DNA from: Gammaproteobacteria bacterium
GTDB taxonomy: Bacteria > Pseudomonadota > Gammaproteobacteria > Poriferisulfidales > Poriferisulfidaceae
Assembly: GCA_026706895.1 (NCBI GenBank)
Contig: JAPOXW010000013.1
Span: 62,001 to 126,000 of the forward strand
Direction of reading: 5' to 3'
Length of the DNA: 64,000 bases
Positions 7,682-16,504 of this stretch are shown here, piece by piece. The position numbers and the translations under genes are program-made. Positions within the stretch are counted from its first letter, which is position 1. The number at the start of each line of letters is the position of its first letter. Below the pieces are notes generated by a model that did not search any database, was not told where the DNA came from, and saw nothing but the letters and a program-made list of their open reading frames with translations.

Positions 7682-9025
7682 ATGAGAAAAACTACTTTTT
7701 GCACGGGGCTGGCAATGGCAGCTGCGATGGCGTGGACCGTTCCGGCACTTGCGGATGAAACCTGCATGTCGCCATACATTGCCAAGATCCAAGGCATAGA
7801 AGATTACGTCTATGTCTGGACCCTGGGTGTCGAAGGCATGGGAGACGAGCAGGACAAGCTGGTCACCATCGACACCAACCCCGAATCCAAAACCTACGGC
7901 CAAGTCGTCAGCGTCCTGTCGGTCGGCGGGCGCAACGAGGCCCACCATTCCGGACTGAGCGACGATCGCCACTATCTGTGGGCTGGCGGGCTGGACTCCA
8001 GCAAGATCTTCGTGTTCGACATCCACAGCAACCCGCGGCAGCCTAAACTGCACAAGGTCATCACCGACTTCGTCGAGAAGACCGGCGGACTGGTCGGCCC
8101 GCACACTTTCTATGCTCTGCCCGGGCGGATGATGATTACGGCGCTGTCCAACAACGTCGATCACGGTGGACGCACCGGCGTGGCTGAATATAACAACGAT
8201 GGCGAGTTCGTGGCGTCCCACTGGATGCCGACGGACGAAGACCTGCGCGGCGCGGTCAAGACCGGCCAGCACGCCGACGGCTACGGCTACGACCTTCGAG
8301 TCAAGGCTGAAAGCAACGTGATGCTGACCTCGTCCTTCACCGGCTGGTCCAACTACATGATGGACTTCGGCCAGATGCTGCAGGACAGTGCTGCCATGCA
8401 GCGTTTCGGCAACACCATGGTGGTGTGGGACATGCATGCCCGCAAGCCTCTCAAGGTGCTGGACGTGCCGGGAGCTCCGCTGGAGATCCGCTGCGCCTGG
8501 GGAGAGGATAACCGCTACTGCTTCACCACGACGGCGCTGACCTCCCAGGTCTGGCTCCTGTACGAGGATGAAGCCGGCGAATGGCACGGCAAGGCCGTTG
8601 CCGATGTCGGTGTTCCTTCCGAGATCCCCCTGCCGGTGGACATTTCCATCACGGCCGACGACACCGGATTGTGGATCAACACGTTCATGGACGGCAAGAC
8701 CCGCTACTTCGACATTTCCGACCCGCATGCGCCCAAGCAGGTCTTTGAGGAAGTGATCGGAAGTCAGGTCAACATGGTCTCCCAAAGCTGGGACGGTGAC
8801 CGCGTGTACTTCTCCAGTTCCCTGCTGAACAACTGGGACAAGACGGGTGACGCGGACGAGCAGTATGTCAAGCTCTACCACTGGGACGGCGAGAAACTCG
8901 CACACCAGTGGACGGTTGATTTCTATGCCGAGCAGTTGGGCCGTTCGCACCAGATGCGTTTCGGTGCCTATGCCCTGTACGGCAAGCGCCCGGATGCCGA
9001 TACCAAGGTCGCGATGGCCGAATAA
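7682..9025 (+). CDS. mtoX: Methanethiol oxidase, SBP56 (selenium-binding protein) family, periplasmic
   Basis: The 447-residue protein is a full-length SBP56-family beta-propeller. Bacterial periplasmic members are copper-dependent methanethiol oxidases, which convert CH3SH to formaldehyde, H2S and H2O2. A signal peptide (residues 1-25, ending VPALA) matches export. Family-typical blocks include a cysteine near the mature N-terminus (ETCMSPY), GGRNEAHHSG, GLVGPHTFYALP and the C-terminal LGRSHQMRFG, with its conserved histidine. The start at 7682 is preferred because GAGGAAACTT precedes it; an in-frame ATG at 7670 lacks a ribosome site. A strong terminator follows, then sco and mauG genes, the combination reported beside mtoX in methylotrophs. 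That context supports the oxidase role over other SBP56 functions. A long open frame on the opposite strand is only a codon-bias shadow. Confidence 0.85.
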   Translation: MRKTTFCTGLAMAAAMAWTVPALADETCMSPYIAKIQGIEDYVYVWTLGVEGMGDEQDKLVTIDTNPESKTYGQVVSVLSVGGRNEAHHSGLSDDRHYLWAGGLDSSKIFVFDIHSNPRQPKLHKVITDFVEKTGGLVGPHTFYALPGRMMITALSNNVDHGGRTGVAEYNNDGEFVASHWMPTDEDLRGAVKTGQHADGYGYDLRVKAESNVMLTSSFTGWSNYMMDFGQMLQDSAAMQRFGNTMVVWDMHARKPLKVLDVPGAPLEIRCAWGEDNRYCFTTTALTSQVWLLYEDEAGEWHGKAVADVGVPSEIPLPVDISITADDTGLWINTFMDGKTRYFDISDPHAPKQVFEEVIGSQVNMVSQSWDGDRVYFSSSLLNNWDKTGDADEQYVKLYHWDGEKLAHQWTVDFYAEQLGRSHQMRFGAYALYGKRPDADTKVAMAE

Positions 9026-9057
9026 CCTGTCACGGCCTTCGGGCCAAGCGCAAGTGG

Positions 9058-9088
9058 AAGCCGCCCTGCCTGTCAGGGCGGCTTTTTT
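9058..9088 (+). terminator. Intrinsic terminator of mtoX
   Basis: A perfect 11-bp stem (9058-9068 with 9074-9084, AAGCCGCCCTG and its complement) with a 5-base loop runs into a T tract (9083-9088). It separates mtoX from the sco-mauG-tlpA unit. Confidence 0.92.
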
Positions 9089-9106
9089 AGCAAGAAAGCC
9101 GAATTT

Positions 9107-9135
9107 TTGAACTTGAGAACACTCTTATATAGAAT
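9107..9135 (+). promoter_or_regulatory. Candidate promoter of sco-mauG-tlpA
   Basis: TTGAAC (9107-9112) and TAGAAT (9130-9135) are 17 bases apart. The -10 ends only 7 bases before the ATG at 9143, so the message would have almost no leader. Alternatively TATAGA (9128-9133) is the -10. Pattern match only. Confidence 0.4.
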
Positions 9136-9142
9136 ATTGATT

Positions 9143-9835
9143 ATGAATCGTTCAAACCGCATATACACCCTGGTTGGGCTGGTTGCCCTGAGCCTGATCT
9201 CGGGGGGATTCGAGGCTGTTGCAGAAGATGAAATCCTCGCGCCCGGGTGGAAAAACCTGAGCTACTCGCCACCCGCCGCAGGCAGTTACCAACTGCCTCC
9301 CATCACCCGCGCCTCCGACGGAACCGTGCTCCTCGAAGACGGCCAGGAATCTCAGTTGTTCGACCTGATGGGTGACCGTCTCGTGCTGTTCAGTTTTATC
9401 TACACTCGATGCAACGACATCAACGGCTGCCCTCTCGCCAATGCGGTTTTTCACAAGCTCCAGGCGAAACTGCAGGAGCGCCCGGATGTGGCTCAGGCCA
9501 CACGGCTTCTGTCGATATCGTTCGACCCGGAGCGCGACACCCCCGAAGTCATGCAGGAATTCGGGCAGGGGCTTGGCGGCGACGGAGTGGACTGGCAGTT
9601 CCTCACCACGCGGGACCGCGAGACCCTAGAGCCGATCCTCGACGATTACGGCCAATACACCATACGCGAATATGATGAAAGCGGAGAATACACCGGGGAT
9701 TTCGCTCATATGCTGCGGGTTTTCCTGATCGACCGCGAGTTGCGCGTCCGCAACATCTACAGTGTCGCATTCCTGCATGCCGACATCCTGATCAACGACC
9801 TGGAGACTCTCCTCCTGGAGTCTCCTTCTAGCTGA
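9143..9835 (+). CDS. SCO1/SenC-family copper chaperone-like protein
   Basis: Sco proteins have a thioredoxin fold and deliver copper to periplasmic or membrane enzymes. A signal peptide or membrane anchor (residues 1-30, through GGFEAVA) precedes the domain. The copper-ligand cysteines are C90 and C96 in the pattern C-x5-C (RCNDINGCPLA) rather than the classical C-x3-C, followed by the conserved histidine in FAHMLRVFLID. The ATG at 9143 is chosen because it gives a proper signal peptide; the frame extends to a TTG at 9107. Position after mtoX and before mauG matches the known mtoX neighbourhood. It probably serves copper loading of MtoX, which is inference. Confidence 0.85.
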   Translation: MNRSNRIYTLVGLVALSLISGGFEAVAEDEILAPGWKNLSYSPPAAGSYQLPPITRASDGTVLLEDGQESQLFDLMGDRLVLFSFIYTRCNDINGCPLANAVFHKLQAKLQERPDVAQATRLLSISFDPERDTPEVMQEFGQGLGGDGVDWQFLTTRDRETLEPILDDYGQYTIREYDESGEYTGDFAHMLRVFLIDRELRVRNIYSVAFLHADILINDLETLLLESPSS

Positions 9836-9843
9836 TTCCCGTC

Positions 9844-11208
9844 ATGCACAGCCCGGCACGGATGCGTTTTCGCACCCTTGCCGTAACTCTTGCCGTTACG
9901 AGTTTTTGCGCTGCGGTCTTTGCCGAGACCAGTGGCGAACTGGACACCCCGGAGGAGTTCGACACCAGCCATACGCAAGGACCCGGAGACGTCAAGGAAG
10001 GCTATGAAAGCAGGGACTACGAGACTCGCTCGCGAAGCCTGCTGAAGCGGCGCGGCGTCAAGAAAGATCTGATTCGTTTCGCGCAAAACCCGCCATTGGG
10101 TTTGCCGCCCGTGCCAATCCCGGCTGAAAACCCGCTGACCCGCACCAAGATCGATCTCGGCCGAAAACTGTTCTTCGACCGCCGCCTGTCGATCAACGAC
10201 ACCTTTGCCTGCGCAACCTGTCACATCCCGGAACAGGGCTTCACCAACAACGAAATGCGCACCGCGGTCGGCGTGGAAGGTCGCTCGGTGCTGCGCAACT
10301 CTCCGACCCTCTACAACGTTGCCTACCTGACACGGTTGTTCCTGGACGGGCGGGAAATCAGCCTGGAAAACCAGATCTGGCAACCGATGACTTCACACAA
10401 CGAGATGGCGGCACCCTCGATCGGCTGGATCATCAACAAGATCCGCCGCATGCGCGATTACGACGGATTGTTCGAGAGAGCCTTTGATGGCTCAGGCCCG
10501 AACATCCTCACGGTCGGCCAGGCGCTGGCCAGTTATCAGCGCACCCTGCTGGCAGCCAACTCGCCATTCGACCGATGGTATTTCGGGAATCAGACCAATG
10601 CGGTTGATGAGTCCGTCAAACGGGGCTTCGGCGTCTTCTCCGGAAAGGGCCAGTGCATCGTGTGCCACACCATGCAGAAGGAGCACGCCCTGTTCACCGA
10701 CCAGAAATTCCATAACACAGGCCTGGGCTACATGATCTCGTTCAGCAAAGGCTCCAAGGACGCGCCCAAGATCACCCGTGTCCAACTCGCACCCGGCGTG
10801 TTCGCGGACGTCTCGAACGAGAAAATCGAAGCGGTCTCGCAGCAGAAACTGCCGAACGATCTCGGCCTCTACCGGGTCACCGAAAACCCGAATGACCGCT
10901 GGCGGTTCCGGACCCAGAGCCTGCGCAATGTCGAGTTGACCGCGCCCTACATGCACAACGGCAAATTCGACACCCTCCGTGAAGTGATAGATTTTTACGA
11001 CCAAGGCGGCATTCCAAATGAGCTGTTGTCCCCCTTTATCTCTCCCCTCAACCTCAGCGAACAGGAAAAACAGGACCTGGAAGCGTTCCTGCTTGCCCTG
11101 ACCGGCAGTACCATCCCGGAAATCGTGGCCGATGCCTTTGCCGCACCGATCGGCGACCTGAGCCTGGAAGATCCTAACTGGGCGCACGAAGAGACGCTGG
11201 GATACTGA
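9844..11208 (+). CDS. Di-heme cytochrome c peroxidase / MauG-family protein
   Basis: The 454-residue secreted protein has two c-type heme motifs, C123-ATCH and C271-IVCH. It also has the family blocks KIDLGRKLFFDRRLS, NSPTLYNVAYL and a C-terminal region with APYMHNGKFDTLREVIDFYDQGG. MauG and bacterial cytochrome c peroxidase share this fold: MauG makes protein-derived cofactors, CCP detoxifies peroxide. Next to mtoX, either a maturation role or removal of the H2O2 made by methanethiol oxidation is plausible. A signal peptide follows either of two starts (9844 or 9862). It lies 8 bases after sco and 1 base before the tlpA-like gene, so the three are probably an operon. Confidence 0.87.
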   Translation: MHSPARMRFRTLAVTLAVTSFCAAVFAETSGELDTPEEFDTSHTQGPGDVKEGYESRDYETRSRSLLKRRGVKKDLIRFAQNPPLGLPPVPIPAENPLTRTKIDLGRKLFFDRRLSINDTFACATCHIPEQGFTNNEMRTAVGVEGRSVLRNSPTLYNVAYLTRLFLDGREISLENQIWQPMTSHNEMAAPSIGWIINKIRRMRDYDGLFERAFDGSGPNILTVGQALASYQRTLLAANSPFDRWYFGNQTNAVDESVKRGFGVFSGKGQCIVCHTMQKEHALFTDQKFHNTGLGYMISFSKGSKDAPKITRVQLAPGVFADVSNEKIEAVSQQKLPNDLGLYRVTENPNDRWRFRTQSLRNVELTAPYMHNGKFDTLREVIDFYDQGGIPNELLSPFISPLNLSEQEKQDLEAFLLALTGSTIPEIVADAFAAPIGDLSLEDPNWAHEETLGY

Positions 11209-11209
11209 C

Positions 11210-11713
11210 GTGAACCGTTTTCTTGCCCTGCTGCTCGGCAGCGCACTTGCCTTGGGCACGATCAGTTGCAGCAACGAACCCGAATTGATGGAACAAGCAT
11301 CCGGGAAGCTAGCACCCGACTTTGTGCTTTCAGATCTGGACGGTCAATCCTGGCAACTGAGCCAGGCCCGTGGCCAAGTCCTGCTAATCAACTTCTGGGC
11401 CACTTGGTGTGAACCATGCCGACGCGAGATGCCCGAGTTGAGCCGACTCCACGAGTCCATGGCCGGCAAAGACTTCCAAGTCATCGGCATCCATGTCGGC
11501 CCCAGCAAGGAAATTGGGCACTTCCTCGAAGAAACCCCCGTCAGTTTTCCGATCCTGGTTGATGCGGATCTGGCTCTGGCGGACTGGAACGTTCCGATGC
11601 TGCCCGCAACCTTCCTGATTGATGCGGAAGGACATGCCCGCTACTGGGCGTTCGGCGAACGGGAATGGGATTCGCCAGAAGCTGTGGAATTCTTCACTGC
11701 GGCTCTGGACTGA
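11210..11713 (+). CDS. TlpA/ResA-like thiol-disulfide oxidoreductase, probable lipoprotein
   Basis: The 167-residue protein has a thioredoxin-like domain with the active site WCEPC (in FWATWCEPCRREMPEL) and the cis-proline region MLPATFLID. An N-terminal hydrophobic stretch ends in TISC, a likely lipobox, so it is probably membrane-tethered in the periplasm. TlpA/ResA proteins reduce cysteines for cytochrome c maturation or copper insertion. As last gene of the sco-mauG unit it could keep Sco or apo-cytochrome thiols reduced. The start is GTG, one base after the mauG stop. Confidence 0.85.
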   Translation: MNRFLALLLGSALALGTISCSNEPELMEQASGKLAPDFVLSDLDGQSWQLSQARGQVLLINFWATWCEPCRREMPELSRLHESMAGKDFQVIGIHVGPSKEIGHFLEETPVSFPILVDADLALADWNVPMLPATFLIDAEGHARYWAFGEREWDSPEAVEFFTAALD

Positions 11714-11745
11714 GTCGCAACACTGCCTGAAAATCCACGCGACGG

Positions 11746-12618
11746 TCAGTCGCTTTCTTCTGCCAACAAGGCCTGCGTCAGCTCCAAAGCCTGTCGGTTC
11801 TGCCACACGTCGTGCACCCGGAAGATGCGTGCCCCCGCACAGAGTCCCCAGCCCGTCGTCACCACGGTCGCCGGTACCCTCTGGCCCGGATCGGAAGCAC
11901 CGGAAATCTCGCCCATAAACCGCTTGCGTGAAGTCCCAAGCAGCACCGGGTAACCCAATTCGACAATTTTGTTCAGTTGCGCGATCAGCTGCAGGTTGTG
12001 CTCCGTCCGCTTCCCGAACCCGATGCCTGGGTCGACGATGATATTTTTAGATTCCACGCCCGCCTGCTGCGCCGCCTCGGCCCGTTCCGCCAAAAACTCC
12101 CGCACTTCCTTGACGACATCGGAGTACCGGGGATCATCCTGCATCGTCTTGGGCGTCCCCTGCATGTGCATCAGGCAGTACGGCACGCCCCGCTCGGCCA
12201 CCAGCGAAAGTATTTTCGGATCGTCGCGCCCGGCAGAGACGTCGTTGACCATGCCGGCCCCCGCATCAAGCGCCGCGCGGGCGACTTCACTCAGCGTGGT
12301 ATCCACGCTGACGAGCACTTCCCCAGGAACCGTCCCGCTCACCTGTTCCACGACATCCAGAATGCGTCGCTTCTGTTCCGCTGCATCCACTCGGTCTGCG
12401 CCTGGCCGCGTAGACTCACCACCGATATCGATCAGCGTCGCGCCTTCCTCCACCATCTCCAGTGCCCGGGCCAAGGCCCGGTCGGTGGAAGGATAGGCCC
12501 CGCCATCGGAGAAGCTGTCCGGCGTTACGTTGAGGATCCCCATGATTCGGGGGGTCTGAAAGAAGTTGTCCACGGTCACAATGTCGCCATCAATTCCATG
12601 GTACAAATCGACCCACAC
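11746..12618 (-). CDS. folP: Dihydropteroate synthase
   Basis: Condenses p-aminobenzoate with hydroxymethyl-dihydropterin pyrophosphate in folate synthesis; the sulfonamide target. Signatures present are MGILNVTPDSFSDGG near residue 26, IGGESTRPGA, MHMQGTPKTMQ, VDPGIGFGKR and the C-terminal RVHDV. The length of 290 residues is slightly above usual, so the true start may lie a few codons inside. It is convergent with tlpA, and the usual ftsH and glmM neighbours are absent here. Confidence 0.95.
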   Translation of the reverse strand: MWVDLYHGIDGDIVTVDNFFQTPRIMGILNVTPDSFSDGGAYPSTDRALARALEMVEEGATLIDIGGESTRPGADRVDAAEQKRRILDVVEQVSGTVPGEVLVSVDTTLSEVARAALDAGAGMVNDVSAGRDDPKILSLVAERGVPYCLMHMQGTPKTMQDDPRYSDVVKEVREFLAERAEAAQQAGVESKNIIVDPGIGFGKRTEHNLQLIAQLNKIVELGYPVLLGTSRKRFMGEISGASDPGQRVPATVVTTGWGLCAGARIFRVHDVWQNRQALELTQALLAEESD

Positions 12619-12636
12619 ATACAGAACCTCATACTT

Positions 12637-13068
12637 TTATTCGGATTCCTTGCGCTCCTCAGCAGCACGCATTGCTGCATTGCGTTCCTTTTCCATCTGC
12701 TTCATTAGAGCCTGACAGTCCTTCTGGATTATGGCTTGCTCTACAGCTTCAGCTTCTCCTTTCAGGCGCATCAGTTCCTCTTCTCTATCACTGCTACTAA
12801 TGAAAAACAGCGCTGGCCAAAAAATAACAAGTCCTACACCCATTGCGACGGCATCCCCCGTAGCTGTAGATCCTTGTACTCCCGTAACTTCAGCAACTCG
12901 ACGACCAATACGACGCATCTCTTGCCCAAGTTGACTACAATCATATTCTAGATACTCCAAGGGAGAAACATACGAAGCTGAAAGATCTTCCGGCTGAGTG
13001 GCGCAACTCACTATCAGAAGACTAAGAATCGAACTATGTAGGGCTATTCGAAATGAGATGGTATGCAT
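12637..13068 (-). CDS. Small putative lipoprotein of unknown function
   Basis: The start at 13068 gives a signal peptide ending in LLIVSC, a plausible lipobox, in a 143-residue protein. Features are a conserved-looking YVSPLEYLEYDC, a hydrophobic stretch (VGLVIFWPALFFI) and a charged helical C-terminus with a second cysteine (QKDCQAL). Similar small lipoproteins are widespread in Proteobacteria without assigned function. It lies directly upstream of folP on the same strand with an 18-base gap, but I see no functional link. Confidence 0.7.
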   Translation of the reverse strand: MHTISFRIALHSSILSLLIVSCATQPEDLSASYVSPLEYLEYDCSQLGQEMRRIGRRVAEVTGVQGSTATGDAVAMGVGLVIFWPALFFISSSDREEELMRLKGEAEAVEQAIIQKDCQALMKQMEKERNAAMRAAEERKESE

Positions 13069-13269
13069 AAAAAAATCTCCGAAATAGCAAGCAAGGAGAA
13101 AATGCAATTCTATACCACAGGAGTCCTGTAAAGAGTCATTATCAATCTTTGCCTATTTTCACTTTGAAAGAACGATCTAGAATGAAAATAATGATAACTG
13201 TGATGCCAGAAACCATTCATTACAACTGCCGGAGCCTAAAATCCGTTTTACACATCAGAGGGTTCGAAT

Positions 13270-13674
13270 TCAACCCCTAGAGCCAATGCGCGATCTAAAC
13301 CAGTCAGCCAATTCGCTTTCACTGGTCTCGCCTCCTGCAACCTCTTCCATAATCCTGACAGCATCGAAAGGGTCGAATTCGAGGCTTTGGCTGTTGTCAG
13401 CCAAAAACACGCGTGCCGCAACCCAAGCCGTACGTTTATTTCCATCAACAAAACCATGATTCCGGGCTAGTCCAAAAGCATAAGCCGCGGCCAGTTCAGC
13501 AGCATCGGGAGTACCGTAGGCGGCAAGGTTCATCGGACGCGCCAGTGCGGATTCGATCACGCCCGAATCACGGACACCAGGTGCCCCGCCATGCTCCGCG
13601 ACTTGACGGTCATGGATCGCAAGAACGACGCGCAGGGCTACCCAACGCCATGGACTGGAAATCTCCGCGCTCAC
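13270..13674 (-). CDS. doc: Doc/Fic-family toxin
   Basis: The 134-residue protein has the Doc layout with the Fic motif H73-GFVDGNKRTAW, in which the histidine is catalytic. Doc kinases phosphorylate elongation factor Tu and stop translation. It overlaps the upstream AbrB-like antitoxin gene by 4 bases. The motif is intact, so the toxin should be active unless neutralised. Confidence 0.9.
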   Translation of the reverse strand: MSAEISSPWRWVALRVVLAIHDRQVAEHGGAPGVRDSGVIESALARPMNLAAYGTPDAAELAAAYAFGLARNHGFVDGNKRTAWVAARVFLADNSQSLEFDPFDAVRIMEEVAGGETSESELADWFRSRIGSRG

Positions 13675-13898
13675 TTCGCCAGAGCCCGCAGTACCTCTCG
13701 GTCATCGTGCATGACTTTCTCCGCATGAGCCATCTGACGCTCGAACTCGGGGTCGTACGGAGTTAACCGATAGCTACCATCCGGCGCCTCGGTCATGTAT
13801 AGCGTGTCACCTTTCTCAACTCCGAGACGCGCCATCGCCTCCTTGGTCAAGATGATGCCAGCGGAAGAACCCACCGTGGTTACTTTGAAAGATAGCAT
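13671..13898 (-). CDS. AbrB/MazE-type antitoxin of the Doc toxin
   Basis: The 75-residue protein opens with a swapped-hairpin AbrB DNA-binding domain (FKVTTVGSSAGIILTKEAMARLGVEKGD) and ends in a charged tail for toxin binding. The ATG at 13898 is preceded by GGAGG at 7 bases; an in-frame TTG two codons earlier is not needed. Doc is classically paired with Phd, but AbrB-type partners are also common. Likely autoregulated; no operator was identified. Confidence 0.87.
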   Translation of the reverse strand: MLSFKVTTVGSSAGIILTKEAMARLGVEKGDTLYMTEAPDGSYRLTPYDPEFERQMAHAEKVMHDDREVLRALAK

Positions 13899-14153
13899 AG
13901 TCAAACCTCCAATCTATATTATAACAAATGTTATATAGCAGAAGCAATCTATTTTGTGCTATTGTGAGCAGATAGGCTAATTGTTTTCGCGGGGGCGGTT
14001 GCGTGTCCGAGTTTTATCCTCCCTAAATCGGTACCCTCCGTCCCCGCCTACTACACCACCAGAAAATACCCCACAACAGCCATGGCGCCACAGCCATATT
14101 GCGCCCACAGTGCTCACGCGGTATTGTTATCTCCTGTTTTTCCGGTCGAGCGG

Positions 14154-14229
14154 TGGTGGGCCATCAGGGACTCGAACCCCGAACCTGCTGATTAAGAGTC
14201 AGTTGCTCTACCAATTGAGCTAATGGCCC
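14154..14229 (-). tRNA. tRNA-Lys (anticodon CTT)
   Basis: A full cloverleaf with 7-bp acceptor stem (GGGCCAT / ATGGCCC), D stem GCTC/GAGC, loop CTCTTAA with anticodon CTT, T loop TTCGAGT and an encoded CCA end. Base 27 and 43 of the anticodon stem look unpaired (A and C). Confidence 0.95.
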
Positions 14230-14238
14230 ATCCTGGGA

Positions 14239-14315
14239 TGGGGTGAGCGACGGGATTTGAACCCGCGACCTCAGGAGCCACAATCCTGTGCTCTACCAAC
14301 TGAGCTACGCCCACC
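14239..14315 (-). tRNA. tRNA-His (anticodon GTG)
   Basis: Cloverleaf with the extra 5' G at position -1 diagnostic of tRNA-His, anticodon loop TTGTGGC, T loop TTCAAAT, discriminator C and encoded CCA. It lies 10 bases upstream of tRNA-Lys. Confidence 0.96.
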
Positions 14316-14325
14316 GCCGGTCAAC

Positions 14326-14402
14326 TGGCGCGCCCGGCAGGACTCGAACCTGCGACCCTCGGTTTAGAAGACCGATGCTCTAATCCACTGAGCTACGGGC
14401 GC
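14326..14402 (-). tRNA. tRNA-Arg (anticodon TCT)
   Basis: Cloverleaf with acceptor GCGCCCG / CGGGCGC, anticodon loop CTTCTAA, T loop TTCGAGT and encoded CCA. Confidence 0.96.
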
Positions 14403-14439
14403 GATTCATCCTTGAGTCGAGACTCCGGACACCGTCTGC

Positions 14440-14516
<77 letters not shown>

Positions 14517-14598
14517 CCGTGCGGATTTTATCAGATGGATACCCCGGCGTAGGGCCTTTGCGCAGACCCAAGACGCGTGAAAACCAACTGATTCTGGT

Positions 14599-15957
14599 TT
14601 ACGCCTTCTTTAGGCGCCAGCCGTACATCACCCGCCCGTAAAAATTGAACCACTTTCTCGCTTCAGGATCCTGAAACGGATAGTCCGCCCCAAGTTGCCT
14701 TGCCGTAACAAGGCCGGTCACAAAGCAGGTCTCCTGACTGTTAATCAAGGTATGGGCACCACAGTGCCAGGTTCTCCTCTTACCCTGAACGAAGCGGAAC
14801 ATGGGAACCAGGAGGGTCACGTGACGCACGTCGTGCACGATATGCTGGAACCACCACTTCTTGATGATCTTGCCTTCGTCAATGCGGCTGATCGGATTGT
14901 AGGTCACCAAGCAGGGCTTGTCCGATCGCTTCGCCCAAGGCTGCTGATTGTGCATGATGTAGGTGATTTCGTAGTTGTCGGGCCTAGCCCCGTACTGTTC
15001 AATGTGGTTGCTCCGGGTGTCGAGTTCCTTGACATCGGTATCCGGAAGAATCGAGGCATCCGAATGAATGACCGTATGGTTGTGCAGTTCGCTCTCGTAG
15101 CGAATCGACGAGAGAAGCCACCTTTCAAGAAAAGTCGGCTTATCCAGCATCATCAGCGTCTGATTCGCATTGCACGCGAAAATCACTTCGTCGAATGTCT
15201 CCGTCTGTCCGTTTTCATCCTCAACGACCACATCGGAGTCGCCCCGATACACTTTTCGAACCGGCCGGTCCAGGTAAATCTTGTCCCGAAAGTCGGCTGA
15301 CAACTCTCGATAGATCCGCTGTGTACCCTGATCCCAAGTTTGCATCGGCGTGGCGGTTTCTATGTCGAAGAACTCGAGGTACCGGGCAAACAAGGCCGCC
15401 GGCATGTCGAACACGTTCGTGGCCATTAGGAAGTTGACGAACATCGGCTTCAGGATCTTGTACCGGAAATCCCCGGATAGCCCGCCCAGATTGAGAACCG
15501 TGCCCATACTGACGTAGTTGAACGGGTTGAGAGCGTTGAGCAGCTTGGATCTGGACCGGCTGAGTTGACCGAACCATTTGAGGCGTTTCAGGATTCTTTG
15601 GAATTTCTCGATTTCCGGCTGCAGCTGCCTCCTGATGTCGGAATCGAAATCGTGAGCATAAACACCGCCCCGGTATTTCACGCTGTAGCTGAACCGGGTG
15701 TCCACCAGTTCGATCCCGTACTGCTGCAGGATCAGGAGAATATGGTGGTATACCGTGGGAATGCACGCAGTGACGGAAATATCGAACGGAATCGAGGTTC
15801 CGTCGTCTTGCGGCATCTCGACCGTAACGGCGTTGCCACCGAGCTGAGACTGCGCTTCGAACAATCGAAAATCGAATCGGTCGGGGTGTCGATGCAACGT
15901 CCAGGCTGCTCCCAACCCCGAGACTCCTCCGCCGATAATCGCGATTTTTTTTGGCAT
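14599..15957 (-). CDS. FAD-dependent amine-oxidase-like protein (COG2907 type)
   Basis: The 452-residue protein opens with a dinucleotide-binding motif (IAIIGGGVSGLGAAWTL) and ends with a FAD-contact region (CFVTGLVTARQLGADYP). Proteins of this type usually sit next to cyclopropane-fatty-acid synthase-like and DUF1365 genes in lipid-modification clusters. None of those is visible here, so this copy is an orphan. It is divergent from the bufferin operon, separated by 255 bases. The substrate is unknown. Confidence 0.8.
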   Translation of the reverse strand: MPKKIAIIGGGVSGLGAAWTLHRHPDRFDFRLFEAQSQLGGNAVTVEMPQDDGTSIPFDISVTACIPTVYHHILLILQQYGIELVDTRFSYSVKYRGGVYAHDFDSDIRRQLQPEIEKFQRILKRLKWFGQLSRSRSKLLNALNPFNYVSMGTVLNLGGLSGDFRYKILKPMFVNFLMATNVFDMPAALFARYLEFFDIETATPMQTWDQGTQRIYRELSADFRDKIYLDRPVRKVYRGDSDVVVEDENGQTETFDEVIFACNANQTLMMLDKPTFLERWLLSSIRYESELHNHTVIHSDASILPDTDVKELDTRSNHIEQYGARPDNYEITYIMHNQQPWAKRSDKPCLVTYNPISRIDEGKIIKKWWFQHIVHDVRHVTLLVPMFRFVQGKRRTWHCGAHTLINSQETCFVTGLVTARQLGADYPFQDPEARKWFNFYGRVMYGWRLKKA

Positions 15958-16212
15958 GGCTATGTCCGCTTCACTCGTGACTTCTATCGGTCACCGTCTG
16001 CGATTTCCTCCCGTGAAATTCGATGCCAGACCCGGCATAGGGTGCGGGAGGATTATACGCATGGCACCTAAACAACTGCAATCTGCGTCGCCAACACCTT
16101 CGCCCTTACTTGGGACCAGTATTATTCTGGACACGAGGGAACAAAAGGGTGACAATGCTGTCAATAGCCCAAGGGGTTTATCCCCCCCTCTATTAATCAA
16201 CCCAAAGCAAAC

Positions 16213-16497
16213 ATGAAAAAATCACACTCTCTGGCATCCAGCCTGATCGTGCTGGCGCTCGGCTCCGGCCTGGCTTCCACTTCCGCGCTGGCGGTTCCCG
16301 ATGCCCCCCAGAATTGGGAAAAATGTACTGGTATCTCCAAGGCCGGGATGAATGACTGTGGCGCGACGGATGGCGCACACCGGTGTGCTGGCGCCGCTCC
16401 GGAAGACGGCATGGAAACCGAATGGATCTATGTTCCGGAAGGCACCTGCGAGAAGATCGTGGGTGGGGCCGTGCACGCAGTCAAGCCTGCAAAATAA
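16213..16497 (+). CDS. bufA: Bufferin precursor peptide BufA (DUF2282)
   Basis: The 94-residue exported precursor has a signal peptide (residues 1-27, ending ALA). The core holds four cysteines, C38, C49, C58 and C79, in the DUF2282 pattern EKCxGI...NDC...RCAG...[15 protein letters not shown]. Bufferins are copper-binding modified peptides in which BufB and BufC convert core cysteines to thiooxazole-type heterocycles before export. The gene is followed by bufB after 7 bases and then bufC, the complete minimal set. A DoxX-like bufD gene often found with them is absent. Confidence 0.9.
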   Translation: MKKSHSLASSLIVLALGSGLASTSALAVPDAPQNWEKCTGISKAGMNDCGATDGAHRCAGAAPEDGMETEWIYVPEGTCEKIVGGAVHAVKPAK

Positions 16498-16504
16498 CCT
16501 TTTG

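Noticed and set aside
7190-8950. 586-codon open frame antisense to mtoX
   Set aside because: Composition is low in normal protein patterns, it has no domain, and it mirrors the codon bias of mtoX, which is a clear SBP56 protein.
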